From NCBI GenBank assembly GCA_021805865.1, contig JAJZDX010000003.1, forward strand, positions 62,001-126,000: a stretch of DNA of 64,000 bases. The letters run 5' to 3'. Positions 9,862 to 18,942 of the stretch are shown here, piece after piece. Each line of letters opens with the position of its first letter. Position 1 is the first letter of the stretch. The position numbers and the translations under genes were made by a program. Below the pieces are notes generated by a model. That model searched no databases, was not told the DNA's origin, and worked only from the letters and a program-made list of their open reading frames with translations. Source of the DNA: Pseudomonadota bacterium (GTDB taxonomy: Bacteria; Pseudomonadota; Gammaproteobacteria; Steroidobacterales; Steroidobacteraceae).

Positions 9862-12162
9862 GTGACAGTCATCGATCGCAAGGCGGGCCGCGGGCGCCGC
9901 CGGTCTTTCTGGTTTTTTTCCTCTCTCGGTGCGGGCCTCGGGATGCTGGCGGCCCTCGGGCTTGCGCCGGCACGCAGCTGGGCGGGCTCCTTCGGCAGCG
10001 TGCGGGTGACGGTGCAGAACGTCCACAACAAGCCGATGGCGGCAGTGCGGGTGAGGCTGCGGGCCGCCTCGGGCCGAGTCCTGACGGCGCGCACCGATGC
10101 GGGCGGCCGCGTCGTCTTCCCGACGGTGGCGATCGGCAGCTACCTGCTCAGCGTCCGCCGGCACGGCTTCGTGGCCGAGCATGAGGCGGTCACGGTGGAG
10201 GCGGGATACTTTCCCTCGCCCCTCATCCACCTGGTGCCGGTCTCGAAGCTCGCCCGCGTCACCATATCGGGCAACCATGTGCCGGTGGTCGCCTCGGTCA
10301 CCCCGATCACGCTGGTGAGCTCGCAGGAGATCGAGCAGACCCCCGGCGCCATCGACGTCAACAGCCTGACGATGATCACCGACTATGTCCCGGGCGCATA
10401 CGAGGCCCACGACATGCTGCACATCCGCGGCGGGCACCAGACGAGCTGGCTGATCGACGGGGTGGAGATCCCGAACACCAACATCGCCGAGAGCCTCGGG
10501 CCCGCGGTCGCCCCCGAGGACATCCAGACCCTCGGGGCCGAGCGGGGCGGCTACAGCGCCAACGAGGGCGATCGGACCTACGGCATCTTCAACGTGATCC
10601 CGAAGAGCGGCTTCGGCAAGAAGAACCAGGGAGAGATCGCGGTCTCGGCCGGAAATTTCGGCCACACCGACGATTACCTGAGCGTGGCGAGCCACGCGCA
10701 CAATTTCGCCTACTACGCGAGCATCGAGGGCAATCGCAGCAACCTCGGCCTGCAGACCCCGGTGTCCCAAGTGATTCACGACCAGTCCCAGGGCTACGGG
10801 TTCTTCACCAACCTCCAGTACGATCCGAGCGCGAACAACGAGCTGCGCTTCGTCGCCCAGATGCGCCAAGACACCTACCAGATCCCGAACTGCCTGAAGC
10901 CGCTGCCCGATGACCCGCAGTGTGTCGGCCAGTTCGGCGATGTGCAGAGCGAGGCGGACAACTTCGCCCTGCTCTCCTGGGTGCACACCTTCACGGACAA
11001 CATCGTGCTCACGAGCTCGGTGATGTATCACTTCGAGCGGGCCGCCTACGACGGGGGCGCGCACGACTACCCGATCATCACCCACTTCCACCACACCTCG
11101 CAGTACGAGGCCGGCGAGGAGAGCCTGCGCTGGCACCTTGCGCACAACCACGTGGCCGCGGGCGTCTACGGCTTCGCGCAGCAGGACCATGCCGACTTCA
11201 ATCTGGGGTTCACCAGCGGAGCGCCGAACCTCATCGAGCTGCAGAACCCCACCGGAGGGCTCATCGATGCGTGGATTCAGGACAATTATCACCCCGTGCA
11301 ATGGCTGCACCTGCAGGCGGGCGTGCGCGAGTCGCACTTTCAGGGCCTGGTGAGCGAGACTGCGATCGATCCGCGCTACGGCGCGACCATCGAGCTGCCG
11401 AAGCTGCACTGGGTGCTGAGCGCCTTTTACGGCAAGTACTACCAGGCGCCGCCGCTCGAGTCGCTCTCCGGGCCGATCCTCGGTTACGCCACCACGCAAA
11501 ACAGCCATTTCCAGCCGCTGCACGGGGAGCGCGACAAGGAGCGCCAGTTCGGCGTGACGATCCCGCTGTATGGCTGGCAGATCGAGGCGGATTACTTCGT
11601 CACCGAGGCGAAGAACTTCTTCGACCACAATCCGATCGGCGAGTCCGACATCTATCTGCCGATCACGGACCAGGGCGCGCTCATCCGCGGCCGGGAGCTC
11701 ACGGTGAGCTCGCCGGCGTTCTGGAAGTACGGCAGCGTGCACCTCGCCTACTCGAACCAGACCGCGCAGTGCTTCGGATCGATCAGCGGCGGGCTCGTGG
11801 TGCCCGGCACGGCCTGCGGCGACTACAGCTCTCTCGATCACGATCAGCGCAACACGCTCAATGTCGGCTACAACGTGAACCTGCCCGAGGGGTGTTTCTT
11901 CGGCAGCAACCTGTCGGTGAACTCCGGGCTCATGAACGGCTTTGCCGGTCCCCCGACCTACGAGCCGAGCCACCTGCCGAGCTACGCCATCCTCGATCTC
12001 ACCGCCGGGCGCAACGTCACGCGGAACCTGCAGGTGTCGGTCACGGGGCTGAACGTCACCAACAAGCACCTGCTCACGGACAACGCGCTGACCTTCGGCG
12101 GCGTGCATTGGAACAACCCGTTCGAGATCTACGCCGAGCTGCTCTACAAGTTCCACTACTGA
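9862..12162 (+). CDS. TonB-dependent receptor with carboxypeptidase-regulatory-like N-terminus
   Basis: A 766-residue outer membrane receptor. After a long signal region, residues about 45-120 form a carboxypeptidase-regulatory-like fold (GSVRVTVQNVHNKPMAAVRVR, GGRVVFPTVAIGSYLLSVRRHGF). A plug (MLHIRGGHQTSWLIDGVEIPN) and a barrel ending in the aromatic pair HY follow. This plug lacks the GPQGTLFG wording of the other two receptors, so it is a different subfamily. The GTG start has GGAGG 8 bases upstream. The DUF2946-like neighbour suggests a metal or metal-complex substrate, but this is inference. Confidence 0.9.
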   Translation: MTVIDRKAGRGRRRSFWFFSSLGAGLGMLAALGLAPARSWAGSFGSVRVTVQNVHNKPMAAVRVRLRAASGRVLTARTDAGGRVVFPTVAIGSYLLSVRRHGFVAEHEAVTVEAGYFPSPLIHLVPVSKLARVTISGNHVPVVASVTPITLVSSQEIEQTPGAIDVNSLTMITDYVPGAYEAHDMLHIRGGHQTSWLIDGVEIPNTNIAESLGPAVAPEDIQTLGAERGGYSANEGDRTYGIFNVIPKSGFGKKNQGEIAVSAGNFGHTDDYLSVASHAHNFAYYASIEGNRSNLGLQTPVSQVIHDQSQGYGFFTNLQYDPSANNELRFVAQMRQDTYQIPNCLKPLPDDPQCVGQFGDVQSEADNFALLSWVHTFTDNIVLTSSVMYHFERAAYDGGAHDYPIITHFHHTSQYEAGEESLRWHLAHNHVAAGVYGFAQQDHADFNLGFTSGAPNLIELQNPTGGLIDAWIQDNYHPVQWLHLQAGVRESHFQGLVSETAIDPRYGATIELPKLHWVLSAFYGKYYQAPPLESLSGPILGYATTQNSHFQPLHGERDKERQFGVTIPLYGWQIEADYFVTEAKNFFDHNPIGESDIYLPITDQGALIRGRELTVSSPAFWKYGSVHLAYSNQTAQCFGSISGGLVVPGTACGDYSSLDHDQRNTLNVGYNVNLPEGCFFGSNLSVNSGLMNGFAGPPTYEPSHLPSYAILDLTAGRNVTRNLQVSVTGLNVTNKHLLTDNALTFGGVHWNNPFEIYAELLYKFHY

Positions 12163-12173
12163 GGGAAAGTGCG

Positions 12174-12204
12174 GCCGCGCCCGGGGCGAGCCCCGGGGCG
12201 CGGC
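12174..12204 (+). terminator. GC-rich hairpin after the TonB receptor
   Basis: A 9-bp stem (GCCGCGCCC with GGGCGCGGC) continues, after one bulge, into a GGGG/CCCC stem with a CGAG loop. It begins 11 bases after the receptor stop. No U-tract follows, so it may only stabilise the 3' end or assist Rho-independent termination weakly. Confidence 0.45.
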
Positions 12205-12313
12205 AGCGCGGAGCCGCCGCTCGCCCCCGGGGCGCACGGGCGGGGCTTGAACCGCATCACAGAAAGACCCGGGCGGTTCGTCCGATACTCCCGCCCTAGG
12301 TTTTGCTGGCGTA

Positions 12314-14188
12314 TTGACGGTCACCAGGGCGCGCAGCGCCGTCGCGCTGCCTGCGCCGGGGGTGCGTGCGGGCAGGAAGCCGGCGTCTCGATCGGAGCGG
12401 CCATTGGTTGGGCTTGTCGTCGAGGGTCTGTGTTTCCTCGCGGGGGTGTGCCTCGCCGGGACGCTGGGCGCTCTCTTGCGGACCGCGGCGCGCCGCGGGC
12501 GCGAGGGGCACTTCCACGAGCTCTTCGAGCGCTGCCCCGATGCCCTGGTGGCGCTCGAGCCGGAAAGCGGCCGGATTCTGCAGGCCAACGCGATGGCACG
12601 GAGCGAGATCGGCTACGAGGCCGGTGCGCTCTCGCGCAAGACGATCGCCGAGCTGATCGTCCCGGAGGAGCGGCCCGAGGCGATGCGCAACCTCGCGGAC
12701 CTCGTCGCCGGGCGCGTCGAGGTGCTGCGCACGGAGCGGCGTCTCGTGCGCCGGGACGGGAGCATCGTCGTGACCGACTGCGCGGTGAGCGCCTTGAGGG
12801 ACGCCTCGGGCGAGGTCGTGCGCCTCCTCGCGTGTCTGAGTAACATCACCGAGCGCAAGCAGGCCGAGGGGCGCATCCGCTACCTGGCGTTCTTCGATCA
12901 GCTGACACGGCTGCCGAACCGGCAGCTGCTGCACGAGAGGCTCTGTCAGGCGCTCTCGGCGAGCGCCCGCAGCGGGGAGTTCGGGGCGCTGCTGCTGCTT
13001 AACCTGGATGGCTTCCGGTGCGTGAACGATACGCTCGGGCATGGCGCGGGCGATGCGCTGCTGAAGCAGGCGGCGGTGAGGCTGCAAGCCGAGGTGGGCG
13101 AGGGCGGTACGCTCGCCCGCGTGGACGCGGATGAGTTCATGATCCTGCTCGGGGCGCTCGGGCGGCAGCCCGTGGCGGCCGTCGAGGAGGCCAAGGCCTT
13201 CGGACTGAAGTGGATGCGGGCGCTGTCCGGCGCCTATGCGCTCGATGAGGGAGAGATCCACGTCGGGTGCAGCGTCGGTGCGGCCCTTCTTTGCGGGCAG
13301 CAGCAGACCGTCGAGGACCTGATGAGGCAGGTCAACGTCGCGATGCGCCAGGCGAAGAAGGCCGGAGGCAACGCGTTGCGCTTCTTCGATCCGGCGATGC
13401 AGCGCAGCCTCAACGCGCGCACGGTGCTCGAAGGGGAGTTGCGCAAGGCCGTCGAGGCCGGCCGTTTCGTGCTGCACTACCAGGTCCAGGTCGATCTTGC
13501 GCACCGCATCGTGGGTGCGGAGGCGCTGCTGCGCTGGAATCACCCGCGCCGCGGCGTGCTGGCGCCGGGGGAGTTCATCGGCATCGCCGAGGAGACGCGC
13601 CTGATCGTGCCGATCGGACGGTGGGTCATCGATGCGGCCTGCGCGCAGCTCTCGGCCTGGGACCGGCACGCGCACACCCGCGATCTGTCGATCGCGGTCA
13701 ACGTCAGTCCGCTGCAGTTTCAGCAGCCGGATTTCGTCGCGCAGGTGCTCGGGGCGATCCGCCGCCACGGCATCGAGGCCTGCCGGCTCGAGCTGGAATT
13801 GACCGAGACGCTGCTGCAGGGGGATCTCGAGCGGACCGTCGAGACGATGAGGGCGCTCAAGGCGCAGGGCGTGCGTTTCTCGCTCGATGACTTCGGCACC
13901 GGCTACTCCTCGCTCCAGTACCTCAAGCAGCTGCCGCTCGATCAGCTCAAGATCGACCGCTCCTTCGTCCGCGACATCGTCACCGATGCCAATGACCGGG
14001 CCATCGTGGACGCCATCCTCGCGATGTCGCGCCACATCAACCTGCCGGTCATGGCCGAGGGCGTCGAGACGCCGGAACAGCTCGCCGTCTTGCGCGAGAG
14101 CGGCTGCACCCGCTACCAGGGGTATCTCTTCGGGCGGCCCGTGCCGGCGCAGCGCCTGCTCGCCCCGCGCAGCGCGTTGGCGTCCTGA
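12314..14188 (+). CDS. PAS-GGDEF-EAL protein, likely c-di-GMP phosphodiesterase
   Basis: A 624-residue signalling protein. One membrane segment (about 31-56) anchors a PAS domain (about 65-180, ending [12 protein letters not shown]). A GGDEF domain follows, whose signature is degraded to DADEF (residues 271-275), so cyclase activity is probably lost. The EAL domain looks intact: EALLRW (403-408), [23 protein letters not shown] (525-534), LKIDRSF, AEGVET, and YQGYLFGRP near the end. It should hydrolyse cyclic di-GMP, with the GGDEF domain perhaps acting as a GTP sensor. The TTG at 12314 lacks a strong ribosome binding site; GTG at 12362 is an alternative start. Confidence 0.9.
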   Translation: MTVTRARSAVALPAPGVRAGRKPASRSERPLVGLVVEGLCFLAGVCLAGTLGALLRTAARRGREGHFHELFERCPDALVALEPESGRILQANAMARSEIGYEAGALSRKTIAELIVPEERPEAMRNLADLVAGRVEVLRTERRLVRRDGSIVVTDCAVSALRDASGEVVRLLACLSNITERKQAEGRIRYLAFFDQLTRLPNRQLLHERLCQALSASARSGEFGALLLLNLDGFRCVNDTLGHGAGDALLKQAAVRLQAEVGEGGTLARVDADEFMILLGALGRQPVAAVEEAKAFGLKWMRALSGAYALDEGEIHVGCSVGAALLCGQQQTVEDLMRQVNVAMRQAKKAGGNALRFFDPAMQRSLNARTVLEGELRKAVEAGRFVLHYQVQVDLAHRIVGAEALLRWNHPRRGVLAPGEFIGIAEETRLIVPIGRWVIDAACAQLSAWDRHAHTRDLSIAVNVSPLQFQQPDFVAQVLGAIRRHGIEACRLELELTETLLQGDLERTVETMRALKAQGVRFSLDDFGTGYSSLQYLKQLPLDQLKIDRSFVRDIVTDANDRAIVDAILAMSRHINLPVMAEGVETPEQLAVLRESGCTRYQGYLFGRPVPAQRLLAPRSALAS

Positions 14189-14255
14189 GGCGGGTGCGGC
14201 GAGGGCGCCGCCGCCGGGGGCGGCAGGTCTCGATGACCGCGGCGGCAGCGTCCCT

Positions 14256-14867
14256 TCACAGCCAGCCGCGCTGGCGGGCGATGCGCGCCGCCTCGATGCG
14301 GTTCCCCGCGCCGAGCTTGCTGATCGCCTCCGAGAGGTAGTTGCGCACCGTGCCTTCCGAGAGGTGCAGCTCGGCGGCGATCTCGGCCCCCGAGCGGCCT
14401 TCGCCGGCGCGCCAGAGGATCTGGCGCTCCCGCTCGGTGAGCGGATCCGGGTCGCTGTTCCAGGTTTCGGCGGCGAGCTCGGGATCGATCACGCGCTGGC
14501 CGCCATGCACCCGCCGCACCGCCTCGGCGAGCTCCGCCGCCGGCCGATCCTTCAGCAGATAGCCTTTGGCGCCGCCCTCGAGCGCGCGGCGCAGGTACCC
14601 GCGCCGCGCGAAGGTGGTGAGGATGATCACCTCGATCTGCGGGTGGCGCGCGCGCACTTCGGCCGCGAGCGTGAGGCCGGTCATCTCGGGCATCTCGATG
14701 TCGGTGACCAGCACATCGGGCCGCGCGCTCGCGATGGCCTGCAACGCTTCCCGGCCGTTGGTGGCCCGAGCGCATACCGAGATGTCGGGCGCGGTCTCGA
14801 GCAGGGCCGCGAGGGCGCCGAGGATCATGGCCTGATCCTCCGCGAGCAGCACTTGGATCTTCTTCAT
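14256..14867 (-). CDS. LuxR/NarL-type response regulator, DesR-like
   Basis: A 203-residue DNA-binding response regulator. The receiver domain has the phosphoacceptor Asp at residue 56 (VTDIEMP), the early acidic pair ED at 10-11 and Lys in YLLKD. A LuxR helix-turn-helix follows (LTERERQILWRAGEGRSGAEIAAELHLS, then GTVRNYLSEAISKLG). Its ATG overlaps the histidine kinase stop by four bases (ATGA), so the two are translationally coupled. The 5' context shows no obvious ABC transporter target, which is the usual partner of DesKR-type systems. Confidence 0.92.
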   Translation of the reverse strand: MKKIQVLLAEDQAMILGALAALLETAPDISVCARATNGREALQAIASARPDVLVTDIEMPEMTGLTLAAEVRARHPQIEVIILTTFARRGYLRRALEGGAKGYLLKDRPAAELAEAVRRVHGGQRVIDPELAAETWNSDPDPLTERERQILWRAGEGRSGAEIAAELHLSEGTVRNYLSEAISKLGAGNRIEAARIARQRGWL

Positions 14868-16033
14868 GCCGGCGCCTGCGCCGCGGCCGCTTGCGCGGGA
14901 ATCTGCGCGGTGAGCCGCGTCCCGCGCTGCGAGTCGATGGCGAGCCGCCCGCCGAGCGTCGCCAGCCGCTCGCGCATGCCGCGCAGACCGTTGCCTTCGT
15001 GCTCGATCCCGCCGCGGCCGTCGTCTTCGATCCGCAGCGCCGTGCCCCCGGGGTCCACCGAGACGCTCAGCCGGCAACAGTGAGCGCGCGCGTGGCGCAC
15101 GATGTTGGTCACGGACTCGCGCAGCACCAGCGCGAGCACCGACTCGGCGACCGGATCGATGCGCGGCAGGGTCTCGGCGCACTCGAGTGTGATCCCCGCG
15201 AGCGAGAGTGTCTGGCGCGCCCGGGCCAGTTCCTCGGCCAGGCCATCGGACCGATAGCCGCGCACGGCTTCGCGCACCTCCCCGAGCGCCTTGCGCGCGG
15301 TCTGCTCGAGCTCGGCGATCTCACGGTGGGCGCCCTGCGGGTCGGTGCGGAGCAGGCTGCGGGCGAGCTCCGACTTCAGCACGATGAGCGAGAGGGTGTG
15401 GCCGAGCACATCGTGCAGGTCGCGCGCGATGCGCTCCCGCTCGGCCACCTGGGCGAGGTGCTCGATCTGCTCCTGCGCGAGCGCGAGGCGTGAGTTGCCG
15501 CGCTCGCGCACGGCGCGCAGGAGGCTGGTGAATCCCACCGGCAGCATGACGACCGAGTAGATGGCCCACGCCCAGGGTGTTTGATGCAGCAGCGCTCCCT
15601 CGGCCGCCGTGACCGCCGAGGCGGCGAAGATCGACGCGACGCTCGCGCCCGCCGGCCCGATCACATACGGCACGTTCGCCGCCACGTAGATGAGAAAGAC
15701 GCTGGCCTCGACGTTGAACGGCATGTAGCCGATGGCGAGCAGGCTGATCGCGATCAGCGCCGCCACCTTCAGGCGCGGTGCGCTGAGAGAGTAGAGCCCC
15801 AGATAAAGCGCGAGGAAGCACAGGTAGACGAGCCCCGCGCCGACCCAGGCGAGGAGGCTGTGGCGCTGCAGCGGAACGACGAACAGCACCGGGGAGTAGA
15901 CGAGCGATATGAGCCGCGCTGCGTTCCAGCGCCCGCAGTGTATGTTTCCCGAGGCGCCGGGCGCCTCGGAGAACGACGGAGCGGGCGCGCCCGCCGCGCC
16001 GCCCTCCGCATGTCCGCTTGCCGTGTCGGTCAT
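14864..16033 (-). CDS. DesK-like sensor histidine kinase
   Basis: A 389-residue membrane kinase. The ATG at 16033 (MTDTASGHAEGG) is preferred over longer readings. About five membrane segments span residues 40-175, then a coiled linker leads to the HisKA_3 box ERIARDLHDVLGH with phospho-His at 207. The ATPase domain has ESVTNIVRHA, EDDGRGG and GNGLRGMRERL. Sensors of this type respond to membrane fluidity or cell-wall stress. It overlaps the response regulator downstream and a possible tiny membrane ORF upstream, both by ATGA. Confidence 0.9.
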   Translation of the reverse strand: MTDTASGHAEGGAAGAPAPSFSEAPGASGNIHCGRWNAARLISLVYSPVLFVVPLQRHSLLAWVGAGLVYLCFLALYLGLYSLSAPRLKVAALIAISLLAIGYMPFNVEASVFLIYVAANVPYVIGPAGASVASIFAASAVTAAEGALLHQTPWAWAIYSVVMLPVGFTSLLRAVRERGNSRLALAQEQIEHLAQVAERERIARDLHDVLGHTLSLIVLKSELARSLLRTDPQGAHREIAELEQTARKALGEVREAVRGYRSDGLAEELARARQTLSLAGITLECAETLPRIDPVAESVLALVLRESVTNIVRHARAHCCRLSVSVDPGGTALRIEDDGRGGIEHEGNGLRGMRERLATLGGRLAIDSQRGTRLTAQIPAQAAAAQAPA

Positions 16034-16143
16034 GGAAATCTCATCTGGCCGCGTGCGAACGTAATCGAGGCCGCGGCGAAGATCAACACGCTGCATCCCG
16101 CGAGCGCCAGCCAGCAGGCGGCCCAGGCGAGCCACAGAGCCAC
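16030..16143 (-). CDS. possible 37-residue membrane peptide upstream of the kinase
   Basis: An open frame ends at a TGA sharing ATGA with the histidine kinase start. It encodes a very hydrophobic stretch (ALWLAWAACWLALAGCSVLI) and then FARGQMRFP. Only GTG at 16143 is a standard start; the frame stays open back to 16182, where AGAGGTGAG resembles a ribosome binding site but no standard start is suitably placed. The overlap and hydrophobicity suggest a real peptide or the tail of a decayed membrane gene. It could be chance. Confidence 0.25.
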   Translation of the reverse strand: MALWLAWAACWLALAGCSVLIFAAASITFARGQMRFP

Positions 16144-16472
16144 AAACCGGTCGCGATAGAGCAGGATCCTCGGCTCACCTCTTCAGGCGCTGTTGAGCGT
16201 GAGCGGCGGGCCGTACACCGGGCAGGACCCGGTGGGGCGCACGCCGCCCGGGCGTATCTCGATCGACGGCGCCAGTGTCGCGCGCGGGGGCGGGGCCTTC
16301 CAGTGCCGCCCGTCACCCGGGGAGGGTGACAACCGTCATGCGGGAAAGCGGCAAAGCGCGCGGCTCGCGTGCGAGGCGTGGACGCCCCGAGGAGGTGGCC
16401 CGAGCGATGCGTGCGATGTTGCAGCCGTGGCGGCTCCCCCGCCCGGACGGCGGGCGCGGTCGAAGGGACGGC
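16144..16472. other. intergenic region with a coding-like remnant
   Basis: On the minus strand an open frame from about 16332 to a TGA at 16183-16185 ends in IEIRPGGVRPTGSCPVYG and a few more residues. Its third codon positions are almost all G or C, as in the real genes here. It has no recognisable start or domain and may be the end of a disrupted gene. A 7-bp hairpin (GTCACCC/GGGTGAC, 16312-16330) lies between it and paiB. Confidence 0.3.
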
Positions 16473-17108
16473 TCACTTCGATTCGCTGATCGCATCGAGC
16501 GTCGCCTGGCCGAGGGCGGTGTGGCCGTGACGCTTCAGCGCCTCCCCGAGGCTGCGCCGATCGCGCAATTCTCGATTCTGACTCAGCTTGAACTTGCCCG
16601 TCACACGCGTGATCGCGATCTCGAGGCCGACGACCGCCTTCAGCATGGCGTCGAGGTAGTCCGGGGGCGCATCGCTCATCTGCCAGGGAGCGGGCTGGGC
16701 GGCCTCATGGACCAGGGTGAGACGCCCGAGCAGGGCGCGGAGGAATTCCTCGTCCTCGCGGATGGAGATTTTTCCGCAGGCATGCGCGAGGCGGTAATTC
16801 CAGGTCGGCACCTGCCGGTGCAATTCGTGCTTGCTCGGATACCAGTTGGGAGTCACGTACGCGTCCTCTGCGCGGAAAATGACGAGCACTTCCTCGCCGT
16901 CCCGGACGTCTCTCCAGAGCGGATTGGCGCGCGCCACATGGGCGCGCAGCACGCCTCGCCCGCCCGCCTTGCAGTCGAGCTCGAAGGGCAGGTGGTTTGC
17001 GTCCAGGCCCGCGCGGCCGTGGGTCACGAGAATACCCAGGGGGTTCTCGCGGATGAGGCGGTACGAGGCTTCCTCGTCGGACACGGAGAAATGGCTGGGC
17101 ACGTACAT
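16473..17108 (-). CDS. paiB: PaiB-type FMN-binding protein
   Basis: A 211-residue protein beginning MYVPSHFSVSDEEASYRLI, the classic start of the PaiB/FMN-binding negative regulator family. LGILVTHG, DANHLPFELD, LRAHVARANPLWRD, then YVTPNWYPSKHELHRQVPTWNY and VGLEIAITRVTGKFKLSQNR are all diagnostic. Family members bind FMN in a split-barrel fold. The Bacillus protein was described as a repressor of protease and sporulation genes, but most homologues have no tested role. It stands alone on its strand. Confidence 0.92.
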   Translation of the reverse strand: MYVPSHFSVSDEEASYRLIRENPLGILVTHGRAGLDANHLPFELDCKAGGRGVLRAHVARANPLWRDVRDGEEVLVIFRAEDAYVTPNWYPSKHELHRQVPTWNYRLAHACGKISIREDEEFLRALLGRLTLVHEAAQPAPWQMSDAPPDYLDAMLKAVVGLEIAITRVTGKFKLSQNRELRDRRSLGEALKRHGHTALGQATLDAISESK

Positions 17109-17336
17109 GAATCACCGGGCTCTTTGGCGGTACGCCGTTATGATCAAGGGGCACCGGCCCCTCGGAAAGGTCCAGTTCGAAGTCCTCGGCACGGGCCACT
17201 GGCGGACACCTCGCCTCGAGCGCCCGGATCCTCCCGGCAGGGCGCGGCCCGCCGCCCTTCGCGCAATACAACCACGGCCCGACAGGCCGGCAAGCGCGAG
17301 GTCCGGATCCGCGGTTGCCCCGCAAACCCCGGCGCT

Positions 17337-18758
17337 TCAGTCCCCCGGCGGGCCGGAGCGCTCATCCAGGGGAACCGCCTGCAAAGGCCCCCGGTCGCGC
17401 GCGGCCCGCCGCCGCCGCAACCGGTACGCCGCCACGGCCACCGCCAGCGGCAGCAGGCTCACATAGAGCTGGCTCGCGAGGCCCGGGGTGAAGGCCATGG
17501 CCGCGAGCACGGCGAGTAAGGCGATGACCGTGGCATAGCTCAACCAGGGGAATGCCCACATCCGGATGGCGGGTTGAGGCCGGTGCTCGCGTCGATGTTT
17601 GAGCCGCAGAACGATCTGCGACAGGGCGGTCAGGATGTACACGAAGACGATCAGCGCGCCCCCGGCATTGACCAGGAAAGCGAACACGCCGCCGGGAGCC
17701 GCCGAGGCCATCACGATGCCGAGCACGCCCACCACCGCCCCGACCGCCACCGAGCGGGTGGGAACGCGCCGGCCATTGAGCCGCACCAGCCATTGCGGCG
17801 CATCGCCCTGCTCGGCGAGCACGAACAGCACCCGCGAGCACACGTAGAATGCCGAATTCAGGCACGAGAGCACCGCCGTCAGGATGACCGCGTTCATCGA
17901 GCGCGCGATCCAGGGATGTCCGGTGGCCGACAGCGCCAGGGTGAACGGGGAATAGCCCGCTCTCACGCGGGTCCAGGGAACGACCGCGACGATGAAAAAT
18001 ATCGACAGAACGTAGAAGACGAGGATACGGAACATCACCGAGCGCGTCATGGCGGCGATCGCGCGGGCGGGCTCGGCCGACTCTGCCGCCGCGACGGTGG
18101 TGATCTCAGCGCCCGTCATGGCGAAGAAGACCGTGGCCAGTCCCCCGAGCACCGCCAGCGCCCCGCGCGGCGCGAAGCCTCCGTACCCGGAGAGATCCGT
18201 GGCCACGCTGCCCGGGGGGGCGAACCCGAACGCGTAGGCCGCTGCCAGCGCGATGAACACGATGATCGCCGCGACCTTGATGGAGGCGAACCAGAACTCG
18301 AACTCGCCGTAGGAGCGGGCCGACATCAGGTTGACCGCGGTCATGGTGCCCATGAGCGCGAGCCCCAGCGCCCACACGGGCAGCGCGATCCACGCGTGCA
18401 GCAGCAGCGCACCGGCGATCGCCTCCACCGGAATGACCACCACCCAGAAATACCAGTACAGCCAGCCGCACACGAAGCCCGCGCCATTGCCGAGCGCCGC
18501 GCGGGTGAACTCGCTGAACGAGCGCACGTTCGGCAGCGCCACGGCCATCTCTCCGAGCATCTGCATGAGCAGCACGATGATCAGTCCCGAGCCGAGGTAG
18601 CTCAGGACCGAGGCCGGGCCGGTTTCCCGGATCGCCACGCTGCTGCCCACGAACAGGCCCGCGCCGATGATCCCCCCGATGGTGATCATGGTGACGTGCC
18701 GGTGCGTGAGCGTGCGATTGAGACCTGGCCGTACGGCAGCAGGATTGTCCGAGCTCAT
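17337..18758 (-). CDS. APC-family amino acid permease, GabP/AnsP-like
   Basis: A 473-residue permease with about twelve membrane segments. From the ATG at 18758 (MSSDNPAAVRPGLNRTL), with GGGGGTG just upstream, HVTMITIGGIIGAGLFVGSS forms the family signature of the first membrane helix. FSEFTRAALG and the long hydrophobic helices match amino acid:proton symporters of the AAT group (GabP, AnsP, LysP). It is 184 bases downstream of the oxidoreductase gene on the same strand, so it probably imports that enzyme's substrate or a related amino acid. Confidence 0.9.
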   Translation of the reverse strand: MSSDNPAAVRPGLNRTLTHRHVTMITIGGIIGAGLFVGSSVAIRETGPASVLSYLGSGLIIVLLMQMLGEMAVALPNVRSFSEFTRAALGNGAGFVCGWLYWYFWVVVIPVEAIAGALLLHAWIALPVWALGLALMGTMTAVNLMSARSYGEFEFWFASIKVAAIIVFIALAAAYAFGFAPPGSVATDLSGYGGFAPRGALAVLGGLATVFFAMTGAEITTVAAAESAEPARAIAAMTRSVMFRILVFYVLSIFFIVAVVPWTRVRAGYSPFTLALSATGHPWIARSMNAVILTAVLSCLNSAFYVCSRVLFVLAEQGDAPQWLVRLNGRRVPTRSVAVGAVVGVLGIVMASAAPGGVFAFLVNAGGALIVFVYILTALSQIVLRLKHRREHRPQPAIRMWAFPWLSYATVIALLAVLAAMAFTPGLASQLYVSLLPLAVAVAAYRLRRRRAARDRGPLQAVPLDERSGPPGD

Positions 18759-18942
18759 GCGCACCCCCAAAGGTTCACCCGTGGCCAAAATAGCCTGTCC
18801 CGGCCTTCCATGCGCGCCGATGAGCGGTCCGATCGGCGGCTCTTTCCGCCCGCCCCGGGACTGCGTGGACCTCGAGGCGCAAGAACGCCGCGCTCCTCAT
18901 CGACAGCGCCGCCCCGGGACGGGCCAAGAGCGCACCGGGGGC

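Noticed and set aside
9676-12588. A 970-codon minus-strand frame opposite the second TonB receptor
   Set aside because: Same antisense effect; the plus-strand gene has a signal peptide, plug and barrel, while this frame has no recognisable motif.
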